Shown: piece after piece, positions 35,584-46,055 of the stretch
How the letters are laid out: each line of letters begins with the position of its first letter
Numbering within the stretch: position 1 is the stretch's first letter
Assembly: GCA_022559845.1 (NCBI GenBank)
Contig: CM040123.1
Location: 300,688,642 to 300,752,641, forward strand
Length of the DNA stretch: 64,000 nucleotides
Source: Amorphophallus konjac
Lineage: Eukaryota; Streptophyta; Magnoliopsida; Alismatales; Araceae
Direction: 5' to 3'
Notes under the pieces: model-generated
The model's input: the letters and a program-made list of their open reading frames with translations, nothing else
Told to the model about the DNA's origin: nothing
Database searches by the model: none
Position numbers and translations under genes: made by a program

Positions 35584-38500
35584 ATGACGACTCATGGAAT
35601 AGCTGGCGTCGACTTCGACCAATCGATAGTCGCCGGACACGCGCAAGGGTACCTGGCAGTGCCCATGGAATTTGGTAGCTTTCCTCCTGCTGTGGGCTTC
35701 CCCAACTTCTTGGGGTTGGCCTTTGTCGACATGCTGGAAGTCGAGGCCATGGAACCCGTCAAGGAAGATGTGAAGGAAATGGAGCCTCTGAAGGCCCCCT
35801 GCCGCGGTGATTCGCTCAAGAACCCGGTTCCGGCCGCTAGCTGCCTGGTGCACCACCTGGTACGGGTGATGCATCCCACTGATATCAACAAGCCCCCTGG
35901 AGGACGTCAGCGTCGCCAGGCTCGCAAGAACACTGCCGTGATCACCGGAACTGTCTCTCAGTCCGGAAAATCAATGCTGGTGGGAGGTATGCGTGTCTTC
36001 CTCAACGGGCGCACGGCACGGGTGACCCCAGATCGCGTCATCCCAAACGTCCCTGTCTACAACAACTATCAAGCTCTCGCTGGAAGGAGGGCAGAAAAAG
36101 AAGAAGCCGGCCACCATGGCCAAGAAAACCCGGCGCTCAGGCCGAGGAAATTCAAACAGGTGTGGGTTCCCAAGCGGACCCGACCTGCCTACCATCCAAC
36201 ACCCACCCGCCATCGTCCTATGAACGACGAGGCGAGAGCGAGAAGAGAAAGGGGCTTGTCCCTGATGAATGAAGAAGAGGTGGTTGCGGATCCTCCGCGT
36301 CACAGAAGTTTTCGGGCTATGGCCCGTCAAGCCAACGTCCCTGCCACGGGGCGAAGGTTCCAACAGCCAGGTGACAGAGCTCGACTGGCCTACATTCCTC
36401 CTGCTGGAGGTCGACCACTCTCCCCCATGCTACATCAAGAACGGGGTCAAGAAGAAATGGCCTGCCTGGTCAGAAGCTATTTCCGAGGATTGGGTAACAC
36501 CTCACTCGGACAGCAGCGGCTGATGCAGACAGTCGCCACTGAAGAAAATTACTGCCCTTCAACGGCAGATGAAGAAGAAATAGAGGATATAATAAGGATG
36601 TCATCGGTCGATGACAACGGACACAATGACGGCTCTGAGATCAAAGCCGATGAAGCCTTCCCCGAGCGGGAAGAAAGAAGAAGAATTTCTGTGTTCGAGA
36701 GGCTGACCTTCCCGCAACAAGCAAGGCGGAGGGTCCATCGACAAAGAAGGAGGATGCAGGTTTTCACTTGCAACATGGCTGGCGTGTCCAGCCGATATGG
36801 GAAGCTTCCTGAAAACTCCCAAGAACTGGCTCAGTTGGCCGTACGGCCGGGACCAGCTACCCGCAGGACAGAAGCAGCAAGAGGGCTTCTGACAGCGATG
36901 AAAGAGAAACAGCCCCAGTCATACCTCCACTGGGATGACAAAGCCCCCGTCTTGACCGCTAATGTGGTAACGACGGAAGAAGAAGACGACGTACTCCTCG
37001 ATATCCTGCCCGAGGGTACGTCCGGGGAAACGACAGAAGGTGTCCCCACCACTATAGACCCATCAGTCTTGATGCTGCTGCAAAGATATCAACGGGAAAT
37101 AGATTCCCTGAAGAAACAGCTGATGGAGAAAACTGAACACTCATCAGCCTCCAAACCACCCGAAGTCCAAGGTGAATCATCCCGGGGAGCGGCTCGTCGA
37201 GACGACCCTCCACCACTTTGCACACTACCCCAGCCGTCAGAGCCAACTGTGACGATAGCACAACAGCGGCCGCCACAGCCTCAGTCGCTGCTGCCTCCGG
37301 TGCTTCCTCAGGTGCACCCAACACCCCCGCTGCTGCATCCTCCACAGGCGACCACCCTGGTCACCCCGTACCTGCAGCCAGCACACTTCTATCCGGAGCC
37401 AGTCGACCCCACGGTCGTGAGCCGGATGATGGTGGAAAGGATTATCGAGCTGAAGCTCGCAGAGAAGAGCGAAGGCGACTACGTCGCATTCGATGCCTAC
37501 CGGGTGCCCTACCCGCAACACCATGCGGCTAAGCGACTTCCCCCGGGAGTCAACAAGCCGCCCAAATTTGACAAATTCAACGGGAAAGGTTCCCCAAAAG
37601 AACATATTGCATATTATATGACCGTTATGGGTAATCTGTCCACCGACGAGTCATATCTGCTGAAATTCTTCGGGTCCTCGCTGACGGGGCTCGCATTTGA
37701 ATGGTACTCCAGCCTCTCGGCCGGGTCAATCAATGACTGGTCAGATATGCAGAGGAAATTCAGGGAAAGATTCCATGTCACAGAGAGGGAGGTCACAGTG
37801 GCCGAACTCTATTCGACAAAACAAAGGGCAGATGAGACCGCCCTTGACTACATCAAGAGGTGGAGGAACCTCGGAATGAGATGTAAGCGGCCCCCGCATC
37901 AGGAGGACGCTGTGCAAATATGTAAGCAAAATCTCAGGAGGGAGGTCTTGGAAAAAATGATCGGGATGGAAATACGGTCGTTCGACCGGCTGAATAATGT
38001 GGTGGCCGAGGTAGAGGCTTTTCTAGCCAAGCCTGTCCCGCCGTCAGCTGCCAGCACAGCCCAGAAAGGCAAGGCGGCGGAACGGCGCCCCACACCCAAA
38101 GAAGCGAATGCGCTTGATATCAAGGCATTCGAACAACAAAAGGAGAAAGGCAAGAAAGCGGCTTCCCCGCAACCTGCAAAAGCTCCAGATGACAAAGAAG
38201 GTCCTTCGCTGAGGGACAAAATGAAGAAGGCTTATTCCTTTCCTAAGAATAAAACTCGCATCCTGTTCGACTGGGTAACGGAATATGACATGGTCACTCT
38301 GCCTGAGCCAAGGAGACCAGAAGACCTGAAAAGAAAAGACAGTCCGAGATTCTGCCCCTACCACCAAATGTTGGGACATTCAATCGAAGACTGCTATGTT
38401 TTCAAAGACGTCATCGAGGGGATGGTGAAGAAAAATGAAATAGAGCTAGGAGAATACAAAGTAGACCCTCCTCAGCCACATGAAGCTCCTCCCAGAAGGG

Positions 38501-41500
38501 CGACAGTCAACATGGTCTCCCTCTACCAGGCACTACCTGAGGAGATCTCTGAAGCAAGCACACGGAGCACCTACGAAATCCATTTCCTGGAGCCCGTGAA
38601 AGAAAAGCAAGGGTGGCATCCCGTCCCTGTGAAGCACAATAAGAAGAGGGCACCCTGCCCGAAAGAGGGGGCACATATCCGTGGCGTCACGCCCCGGCCT
38701 GCTCCGCCAGTGATAGCGCCTACGTGGATTACTCCATCCGCAGCTATCAGAATACATGCACCCAACAGAAGGAGACAGACTCCCCTGCCAGTGGTCAAGG
38801 AAACCAACCCCGGGGTCCTTCGACTGCAACACCTGATTGAAGGGCTAGATGAATATGTACAGCCCGAATTGAAACCCCTGCTCGTACGGGACTACGTCCC
38901 ATGGCAGGAGCTGGAGCAACTCTCACTCAAGCAGACGGAGGAAGCTGAAGCAGCACCCCCTGAAGCGAGCAGTCTATTCTGGGGGCAGGTGCCCGCAGAA
39001 GCAAAAAGGAAAAAGAAGCAAAAGAAGAAGAAAAGAAAGGCCGTTGGCGCCAATAAAGCACAGGTTGTCTCCTGTAATACACTATCAGCCCTCTTCAACC
39101 TACCCGGGGAAGAGGAAGAAGAAGAAATATGCTTTACACCCCACACTGGGGAAAGCAAGGTCGAGGCCGCCACTGCTGCACATGCCACGCGGTCAGGCCG
39201 AAAATGGGGGCGCCAACCCCCACCCAACCACAATATTGTGTTCAGAGGGGAACAACCCTACAAGACACCTCCGCCGGAGGTCAAGGGAGTTCAAATCCCT
39301 CCTCCGTCCGGTCTATACAACAAGAGCGGGGGCAAGGCTGTCCCCTCATTTCTTGAATTTATGAAGATGTCAAAGGGGAAACAGCCTTGTCAAGACGCCA
39401 ACCCTACACCCGGGGTCAATCACCCTCGGCCAGTGCAATCTACTGAGGATGCAAATGCAGATGGGGCTTGCCCTGCAGCAACCAATAAAGAAGACTCGAC
39501 AGTCGGTGCCAGTCGAGAGGGTGCCGAGTCCGAGGAAGATGAAGCAGGTCCGTCTGGACCCACAAATCAAAACCTTCCTAAGCCCAGATGGGTTGAGGAG
39601 ATGAAGCTCTCCAATGTCCGGGCTGGAAGCCGAATAATGAAGCTGCTCAAGAAGCTCCCTGCTCGTTTTACGATCTGGGAAATTCTCTCTTTGAGTGAAG
39701 AAACTAGACAGGCAATCATCACTGCTCTGCAGACGCCTGCCCAGTTTGAAACCTGCATAGCTGAGGCTATACCAGAAGCCAGTATGACCTTCTCTCCAGA
39801 AGACATGCTACTGCCTACGGCCAGTCACAACAGGCCGCTATATATGAAAGGGCACCTGAATGGAAGAGAACTGAACCGGATTCTGGTCGATCCTGGCGCA
39901 GCAGTCAACATCCTGCCATATAGAATATACGAGAGGTACCACTTCAATGTGCATCTCGAAAAGGCCGGGGATATGCGTATCGCGGGCTTCAACCAGAAAT
40001 GTGAAGTATCTATGGGGGTGGCAGAATTCACACTGACTCTGGCAGATTTCACTACAACGGTGCAGTTTCACGTCATTGACTCTCGCACCTCCTACAAAGC
40101 ACTGCTCGGCCGCCCATGGCTGCATGAAAACTTGGTGGTGCCCTCCACGCTCCACCAATGCATCAAATACAGCCTCCAGGGGAAGGAGGAAAGGATATTT
40201 GCTGACATCCACCCATTCGAGGTGTTTGAGTGTCACTTGGCGGACGCCAATCTGTATACGGGGTCTCCCCGGAAGACTTCTAAAACTGAAGCCCCCGTAG
40301 GGGCATCGAAGAATAGATCGGGTGACGGTTGGTATCCACCACCGCCGCGCGGATATGTCAAGCCGAAGGTGGTCTCCCACATCACGGCTTCTGGAAATGT
40401 CGGCAGGGTGACACCCCCAGCATTATACCCCAAAGCTAAGGAAGTGCATGTTGACCGACAACACGACCGCATCGGAGTCCCGGCCGGCCTCACCAAGCCT
40501 GTCTCCGGCCTCGATGGTCCCACCGTCGAACCTTTCAAAGCTTGGGAAGTGGCACAGGAAGATGGGCACAGCAGCTTATTCTATACAGCTGAGGAGCATC
40601 CTACTCAGGAAGACACGGATTGCAGCCTCCCTGAAGATCTAGCCAACCCACGGGTTCCTGTGCAGGGCCTGGCATTCACCACTGATCGGACGGCCAGGAT
40701 GTTTCAAAAGCAACACATCCCTCCCGATCAGCCTCAAAAACGCAAGGAAGCTTTCCAGAAGATGTGGTATCCTGTAAATCTGGACAAAGAAATGAGACGT
40801 GTCTCTCAACACCCAGGTCTGGGTTTCACCCTAGAAGACTACTATTACAGTGGGCGGTACGAGGTGGACACCATCTCCACCTTCTATCCAACTGAAGACA
40901 GCCCTCTGGGGGCAACCTTTGATGAATATCCGGCGGAAGCCGAACATGCTGAATTAACCCTATCCGGGAATCAACAAATGGAGACCTTGATCTCATGCCG
41001 ATGCTGGGAGCAGGTCCATCCTGAAGGAGCGGCCTTTCAGGCCGAATTTGATACGGCTAGCAGCAGCGAAGCCGAAGATGCTCAAGGAGCAGAAGTCTCT
41101 CCCTCCGCAGGGGTCATGCTAATGACGACTTCAACACCCTTTCTGACAGTCAACAGAGCCTCGGTTTACTCCAATCAAGGGGAGCCGGCTACCAGAAAAG
41201 AAAAAGCCACTTCTGTGGAAGACACAACTGTCCCAGAAGGCGAGACTCCCTCAACTCCTGCTACCAATCCAATAGGCTGTCCGAGTCCGGCGGCAAATAA
41301 CTGCTGGCCTGTCATGGCTGCAACCTCACCTACAAGCACTGAAGCTGTCCTCTCGCCCTCGGGAGCTGCACCGGCAATGGATCTTCTAATAGAACAATCC
41401 GCCCAGCCGCTAGCACAAGAGATCAAGAGACCCCATGAAGCTCTGGCGGTGTCTGACGAGGAAGTCGAAGTACTCGACCCTCAAGATGGTATTCCAGACT

Positions 41501-42234
41501 TCGTCGACCTCCAGCCGGCACCTCCGGAAATAGAAGACGGAGGCCAAGCCACAGTCGATGAACTAATAGAAGTCAACCTGGGAAATGAGAAGGACCCTAG
41601 GACTACCTTCCTCAGTGCCCAACTGTCCCCAGAAGAACGGGAGCTATACATCCAGCTGCTGCTAGAATACCGGGATTGCTTCGCCTGGACTTATAAAGAG
41701 ATGCCAGGTCTAAACCCTGCTGTCTCACAACATGAGCTAACAATCAGTCCCGAAGCCGAGCCGGTGAAACAACCACCGCGGCGTATGAGGCCAGAGCTCA
41801 TCACCCGAATCTGTGCTGAAGTTGACAAGCTCATTGATGTGGGATTTGTTGAAGAAAATCAGTACACCACCTGGCTGGCAAATATCGTCCCTGTGAAGAA
41901 GAAGAATGGACAGATCCGGATTTGTGTTGACTTCCGGGATCTAAATAAAGCTTGCCCTAAAGATGACTTCCCGGTGCCAATAACCGAGGTAATGATCGAT
42001 GCTACAACCGGCCATGAAGCCCTGTCATTCATGGATGGGTCGTCCGGCTACAATCAGATTTGGATTGCGGAGCACGACCGGGTCCATACTGCTTTCCGAA
42101 CTCCCAAAGGCATTTATCATTACAAGAGAATGCCATTTGGACTGAAGAATGCTGGCGCAACCTATCAGCGCGCAATGACTAAAATTTTTGATGAATTGCT
42201 CTACCACAAGGTCGAGTGCTACATAGATGACTAG
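35584..42234 (+). CDS. gag-pol: Tat Gag-protease-RT polyprotein, ends at TAG after YIDD
   Basis: The ATG at 35584 is the first in this frame after the PBS; an upstream ATG at 35416 lies inside the LTR. The product is 2216 residues. About 650 N-terminal residues have no motif I recognise. The Gag core follows (about 655-820, KFDKFNGKGSPKEHI...FRERFHV). A knuckle CPYHQMLGHSIEDC lies near 925, and a lysine-rich stretch near 1140. The protease has LVDPGAAVNILP near 1435, with Pro in the middle of the active triad. RT starts near 2060 (ICVDFRDLNKACPKDDFP, then FMDGSSGYNQ, then MPFGLKNAGATYQR). The frame stops at TAG 42232-42234, directly after YIDD. The protease-RT interval is open throughout, so no intron is needed there. 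The stop should prevent RNase H and integrase synthesis unless it is read through. Confidence 0.88.
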   Translation: MTTHGIAGVDFDQSIVAGHAQGYLAVPMEFGSFPPAVGFPNFLGLAFVDMLEVEAMEPVKEDVKEMEPLKAPCRGDSLKNPVPAASCLVHHLVRVMHPTDINKPPGGRQRRQARKNTAVITGTVSQSGKSMLVGGMRVFLNGRTARVTPDRVIPNVPVYNNYQALAGRRAEKEEAGHHGQENPALRPRKFKQVWVPKRTRPAYHPTPTRHRPMNDEARARRERGLSLMNEEEVVADPPRHRSFRAMARQANVPATGRRFQQPGDRARLAYIPPAGGRPLSPMLHQERGQEEMACLVRSYFRGLGNTSLGQQRLMQTVATEENYCPSTADEEEIEDIIRMSSVDDNGHNDGSEIKADEAFPEREERRRISVFERLTFPQQARRRVHRQRRRMQVFTCNMAGVSSRYGKLPENSQELAQLAVRPGPATRRTEAARGLLTAMKEKQPQSYLHWDDKAPVLTANVVTTEEEDDVLLDILPEGTSGETTEGVPTTIDPSVLMLLQRYQREIDSLKKQLMEKTEHSSASKPPEVQGESSRGAARRDDPPPLCTLPQPSEPTVTIAQQRPPQPQSLLPPVLPQVHPTPPLLHPPQATTLVTPYLQPAHFYPEPVDPTVVSRMMVERIIELKLAEKSEGDYVAFDAYRVPYPQHHAAKRLPPGVNKPPKFDKFNGKGSPKEHIAYYMTVMGNLSTDESYLLKFFGSSLTGLAFEWYSSLSAGSINDWSDMQRKFRERFHVTEREVTVAELYSTKQRADETALDYIKRWRNLGMRCKRPPHQEDAVQICKQNLRREVLEKMIGMEIRSFDRLNNVVAEVEAFLAKPVPPSAASTAQKGKAAERRPTPKEANALDIKAFEQQKEKGKKAASPQPAKAPDDKEGPSLRDKMKKAYSFPKNKTRILFDWVTEYDMVTLPEPRRPEDLKRKDSPRFCPYHQMLGHSIEDCYVFKDVIEGMVKKNEIELGEYKVDPPQPHEAPPRRATVNMVSLYQALPEEISEASTRSTYEIHFLEPVKEKQGWHPVPVKHNKKRAPCPKEGAHIRGVTPRPAPPVIAPTWITPSAAIRIHAPNRRRQTPLPVVKETNPGVLRLQHLIEGLDEYVQPELKPLLVRDYVPWQELEQLSLKQTEEAEAAPPEASSLFWGQVPAEAKRKKKQKKKKRKAVGANKAQVVSCNTLSALFNLPGEEEEEEICFTPHTGESKVEAATAAHATRSGRKWGRQPPPNHNIVFRGEQPYKTPPPEVKGVQIPPPSGLYNKSGGKAVPSFLEFMKMSKGKQPCQDANPTPGVNHPRPVQSTEDANADGACPAATNKEDSTVGASREGAESEEDEAGPSGPTNQNLPKPRWVEEMKLSNVRAGSRIMKLLKKLPARFTIWEILSLSEETRQAIITALQTPAQFETCIAEAIPEASMTFSPEDMLLPTASHNRPLYMKGHLNGRELNRILVDPGAAVNILPYRIYERYHFNVHLEKAGDMRIAGFNQKCEVSMGVAEFTLTLADFTTTVQFHVIDSRTSYKALLGRPWLHENLVVPSTLHQCIKYSLQGKEERIFADIHPFEVFECHLADANLYTGSPRKTSKTEAPVGASKNRSGDGWYPPPPRGYVKPKVVSHITASGNVGRVTPPALYPKAKEVHVDRQHDRIGVPAGLTKPVSGLDGPTVEPFKAWEVAQEDGHSSLFYTAEEHPTQEDTDCSLPEDLANPRVPVQGLAFTTDRTARMFQKQHIPPDQPQKRKEAFQKMWYPVNLDKEMRRVSQHPGLGFTLEDYYYSGRYEVDTISTFYPTEDSPLGATFDEYPAEAEHAELTLSGNQQMETLISCRCWEQVHPEGAAFQAEFDTASSSEAEDAQGAEVSPSAGVMLMTTSTPFLTVNRASVYSNQGEPATRKEKATSVEDTTVPEGETPSTPATNPIGCPSPAANNCWPVMAATSPTSTEAVLSPSGAAPAMDLLIEQSAQPLAQEIKRPHEALAVSDEEVEVLDPQDGIPDFVDLQPAPPEIEDGGQATVDELIEVNLGNEKDPRTTFLSAQLSPEERELYIQLLLEYRDCFAWTYKEMPGLNPAVSQHELTISPEAEPVKQPPRRMRPELITRICAEVDKLIDVGFVEENQYTTWLANIVPVKKKNGQIRICVDFRDLNKACPKDDFPVPITEVMIDATTGHEALSFMDGSSGYNQIWIAEHDRVHTAFRTPKGIYHYKRMPFGLKNAGATYQRAMTKIFDELLYHKVECYIDD

Positions 42235-44916
42235 GTGGTCAAAACCCGAAGAAAAGAAGATCACCTGCAAGACCTCCGGATTGTTTTTCAGAGGCTGAGG
42301 CAACATGAGCTAAAAATGAATCCTATGAAATGTGCGTTCGGAGTGTCGAGCGGAAAATTCTTGGGCTTCATCGTCCGACATCGGGGAATCGAGATAGACC
42401 CCGCAAAGATCAGGGCGATTCAGGGGTTACCTCCACCAAGGAACATCTCCGAGCTGAGGTCACTACAAGGCCGCTTGGCTTATATCCGGCGGTTCATTTC
42501 CAATTTGTCAGGGCGATGCCAGCCTTTTCACAAGTTGATGATGAAAGATGTTCCCTTCTATTGGGATGAAGATTGCCAGACAGCCTTTGACAAACTAAAG
42601 GATTATCTGAAGACTTCTCCAGTATTAGGCGCACCGGTGAAAGGACGGCCGTTGATACTGTATATAGCAGCTACACACAACTCTCTGGGGGCAATGCTAG
42701 CCCAGAATAATGAAGAAGGGAAAGAGCAAGCCCTCTATTACCTCAGTCGGAGACTGGTCAGAACTGAAGAAAAATACACTTATATTGAGAAGATTTGCTT
42801 GGCACTAGTCTTCGCAGTTAAGAAACTCCGACACTATATGTTGTCGCATGAAATCAGCTTGGTATCCAAGGAGGATCCCCTGAAATATATCATGTCCCAG
42901 CCAGCACTCAGAGGCCGTCTGGGCAAATGGGCGGTGATCCTTATGGAGTTTGATATCTCCTACGTCCCGCGCAAGGCCATTAAAGGCCAAGCTATCGCAG
43001 ACTTCTTTGCTGCGCATCCGGTACCCGGAAACTGCCCGTGGGAACCAGAACTCCCCGAAGATGAAACTTTGGAAGCCGCTCAAGTACAGCCGTCCCCGTG
43101 GCAGCTATATTTTGATGGCGCTTCTAGAATTGACATCTCTGCCACTGGATCGGTCAGAGTCAGAGCAGGGGCAGGCATAGTCCTGAAATCCCCAGAAGGA
43201 GAAGTGGTGCATACATCCTGCTCCATAAATAAACCATGCACCAACAATGAAGCAGAATATGAAGCCCTGATAATCGGGTTACAAATTGCTCTGTCCATGG
43301 GAATTCAGATGCTGGAAGCATCTGGAGACTCCATGCTAGTTATAAAACAGCTGGAAGGAGAGTTTGAAGTGCGAAAACAAGAACTCATCCCCTATCACCA
43401 GTTGGCAACTTGCCTGATGTCAAGATTTTACTTCATCAGCATCAAGCACATCAAGCGAGGCCAAAATGCTCAGGCGGACGCCCTCGCTAAGCTGGCTAGT
43501 TCGTTGGCAGTCCCGCCAGACATAAGCCTGAATATAACAGTAATCAACCGTCGACAGGTCCCCAGTGTAACAGAGGATCTGACCGACGAACGGGAGATAG
43601 AAGTAGCAGTCGCTGAAAGGGTCCAGCAACCCGATTGGCGGGAACATCTTCTACGCTGGTTTCAACACCAGCAACTTCCAAAAGAAAAAGAACAGAGAAT
43701 GAAGCTCCTAAGGATCAAGGATTCTTACGAGATGAGAAGCGGAACTTTGTTCCGGATTATGGCAGACGCCCGAAGGAAAATCCTACTCCGTTGCTTGTCG
43801 TCAGCAGAAGCGGAACAAGTAATGCAAGAAGTTCATGCAGGATCGGCTGGAGCACACCAGGCCGGTCCGAAAATGAAGATAGAAATAAAGAAATTGGGCT
43901 ATTATTGGCCCACTATATTCAATGACTGCTGCAAGTTTGCCAAAGCCTGTCGGAAATGTCAAGAACATGCCAATGTGGCGAGGAGACCTCCAGTGCCGCT
44001 GCATCCCACTCTACCAAGTTGGCCGTTTGCTCAGTGGGGCACGGACGTGGTGGGGCCACTACCAGCATCTTCATCAGGGTGCAAATACATCTTAGCAGCT
44101 ACAGACTACTTTTCCAGATGGGCAGAGGCAGTAGCACTAAGAGATGTGACGGGAGAACTAGTTGCAAGGTTCTTCCGACAAAATGTAATATTCCGGTTTG
44201 GGATTCCCAGCCGAATCATCTCTGATAATGGCAGCCATTTCAGAAATCAGAAGATTTATCGGCTAGCCGACAAATACAAAATTGACTGGAGGACATCGTC
44301 CCCCTACAACCCTCAAGCCAATGGATTAGCAGAAGCCTTTAACAAGACTTTATGCACGTTGCTGGCAAAGACTGTCAAGTCTAATAAGAAAGATTGGGAA
44401 GAAAGGATGTACGAGGCACTTTGGGCCTATCGTACCGTCTATAAAACCCCAACCGGCTGTTCACCTTTCTCCCTCGTCTATGGGTCGGAAGCTGTGGTGC
44501 CAATCGAACTTGAGGTGCCCTCGTTGCGAGTTGCCATCCAGCACGGACTAGTCAGTGGTGAGCAAAACAATGCAGAAAGAAGACTGGAAGAGCTCGCTGA
44601 GCTCGAAGGAAAACGCCTCCTAGCGCAACAAAACATCCAACTCTATCAAGCTCGAATGGCCCGCGCTTTTGACAAGTTAGTCAAGGGTCGAGAGTTCAAG
44701 AAAGGAGACCTGGTAATGGTCAAAAGAAGAGAAGTAATGGCCTCTAACCCCAAAGGGAAGTTGGTCGAAAATTGGGTGGGACCGTATATCGTCCGCCGAG
44801 TATATGAAGGAGGAGCCTACGTCCTTGTAGACCACAAAGGAGTCATCCAGTTCTCTCCCCTCAATGGAAAACATATTAAGCTGTATCACGCAGCGCAACC
44901 AACCCTCCCCGAGTGA
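42235..44916 (+). CDS. pol: Tat Pol second part: RT end, RNase H, archaeal-type RNase H, integrase
   Basis: This continues in the same frame as the upstream polyprotein after the TAG, for 893 codons. Residues 1-100 complete RT (FLGFIVRHRGIEIDPAKI). A first RNase H at about 125-270 (LYIAATHNSLGAML) lacks the usual first aspartate, as expected for the decayed domain of the Tat lineage. The second RNase H (about 285-430) has an intact set: LYFDGA, NEAEYEAL, SGDSML and ADALAKLAS. Integrase starts near 530 with an H-H-C-C finger and has TDVVGPL, SDNGSHF and LAEAFNK for the D-D-E triad. The C-terminus has a GPYIVRRVYEGGAYVL module and no chromodomain. It is undamaged apart from the upstream TAG. 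Confidence 0.9.
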   Translation: MVKTRRKEDHLQDLRIVFQRLRQHELKMNPMKCAFGVSSGKFLGFIVRHRGIEIDPAKIRAIQGLPPPRNISELRSLQGRLAYIRRFISNLSGRCQPFHKLMMKDVPFYWDEDCQTAFDKLKDYLKTSPVLGAPVKGRPLILYIAATHNSLGAMLAQNNEEGKEQALYYLSRRLVRTEEKYTYIEKICLALVFAVKKLRHYMLSHEISLVSKEDPLKYIMSQPALRGRLGKWAVILMEFDISYVPRKAIKGQAIADFFAAHPVPGNCPWEPELPEDETLEAAQVQPSPWQLYFDGASRIDISATGSVRVRAGAGIVLKSPEGEVVHTSCSINKPCTNNEAEYEALIIGLQIALSMGIQMLEASGDSMLVIKQLEGEFEVRKQELIPYHQLATCLMSRFYFISIKHIKRGQNAQADALAKLASSLAVPPDISLNITVINRRQVPSVTEDLTDEREIEVAVAERVQQPDWREHLLRWFQHQQLPKEKEQRMKLLRIKDSYEMRSGTLFRIMADARRKILLRCLSSAEAEQVMQEVHAGSAGAHQAGPKMKIEIKKLGYYWPTIFNDCCKFAKACRKCQEHANVARRPPVPLHPTLPSWPFAQWGTDVVGPLPASSSGCKYILAATDYFSRWAEAVALRDVTGELVARFFRQNVIFRFGIPSRIISDNGSHFRNQKIYRLADKYKIDWRTSSPYNPQANGLAEAFNKTLCTLLAKTVKSNKKDWEERMYEALWAYRTVYKTPTGCSPFSLVYGSEAVVPIELEVPSLRVAIQHGLVSGEQNNAERRLEELAELEGKRLLAQQNIQLYQARMARAFDKLVKGREFKKGDLVMVKRREVMASNPKGKLVENWVGPYIVRRVYEGGAYVLVDHKGVIQFSPLNGKHIKLYHAAQPTLPE

Positions 44917-44933
44917 TCGGACGGAGCTACCCT

Positions 44934-46055
44934 TTTCCTTGATTAGCGGCATTCCGCCCTAATCAAGCTACCTTTCCTTGGTTAATGGCATTCCGCCCTA
45001 ATCAAGCTACCTTTCCTTGGTTAGCGGCATTCCGCCCTAATCAAATTACCCTTTATCTTGGTTAGTGGCACTCCGCCCTAATCAAGCTACCCTGTCTCGG
45101 TCAGTGGCATTCCGCCCTAATCGAGCTACCCTTTATCTTGGTTAGCGGCACTCCGCCCTAATCAAGCTACCTTATCTTGGTTAGCGGCATTCCGCCCTAA
45201 TCGAGCTACACTTTTCCTTGGTTAGCGGCACTCCGCCCTAATCGAGCTACCTCATCTTGGTTAGTGGCATTCCGCCCTAACCGAGCTACCCTTTCCTTGA
45301 TTAGCGGCATTCCGCCCTGATCAAGCTACCTTTCCTTGGTTAACGGCATTCCGCCTTAATCAAGCTACCTTTCCTCGGTTAGCGGCACTCCGCCCTAATC
45401 GAGCTACACTTTTCCTTGGTTAGTGGCACTCCGCCCTAATCGAGCTACCCTTTATCTTGGTTAGTGGCACTCCGCCCTAATCAAGCTACCCTGTCTCGGT
45501 CAGTGGCATTCCGCCCTAATCGAGCTACCCTTTATCTTGGTTAGCGGCACTCCGCCCTAATCAAGCTACCTTATCGTGGTTAGCGGCATTCCGCCCTAAT
45601 CGAGTTACACTTTTCCTTGGTTAGCGGCACTCCGCCCTAATCGAGCTACCTCATCTTGGTTAGTGGCATTCCGCCCTAACCGAGCTACCCTTTCCTTGAT
45701 TAGCGGCATTCCGCCCTGATCAAGCTACCTTTCCTTGGTTAACGGCATTCCGCCTTAATCAAGCTACCTTTCCTCGGTTAGCGGCACTCCGCCCTAATCG
45801 AGCTACACTTTTCCTTGGTTAGTGGCACTCCGCCCTAATCGAGCTACCCTATCTTGGGTAGTGGCATTCCGCTCTAATCGAGCTACCTTTCTTTATCTTG
45901 GTTAGTGGCATTCCGCCCTAATCGAGCTACCCTTTATCTTGGTTAAGTGGCATTCCGCCCTAATCAAGCTATCCCTGCCCTTGGTCAGCGGCATTCCGTC
46001 CTGATCGAGCTACGTTTTCCTTGGTTAGCGACACTCCGTCCTGATCAAGCTATCC
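44934..46055 (+). repeat. Minisatellite of about 28 monomers with a 10-mer higher-order unit
   Basis: Monomers of about 38-43 bp share CTTGGTTAGYGGCAYTCCGCC followed by CTAATCRAGCTACC. I counted about 28 copies of the GCAYTCCGCC core. A block of ten monomers starting near 45052 recurs at 45451, a shift of 399 bp, with nearly the same order of monomer variants. It lies just after the integrase stop. Tandem repeats in the 3' untranslated part are known for Tat/Ogre elements. No credible coding frame is present. Confidence 0.9.
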
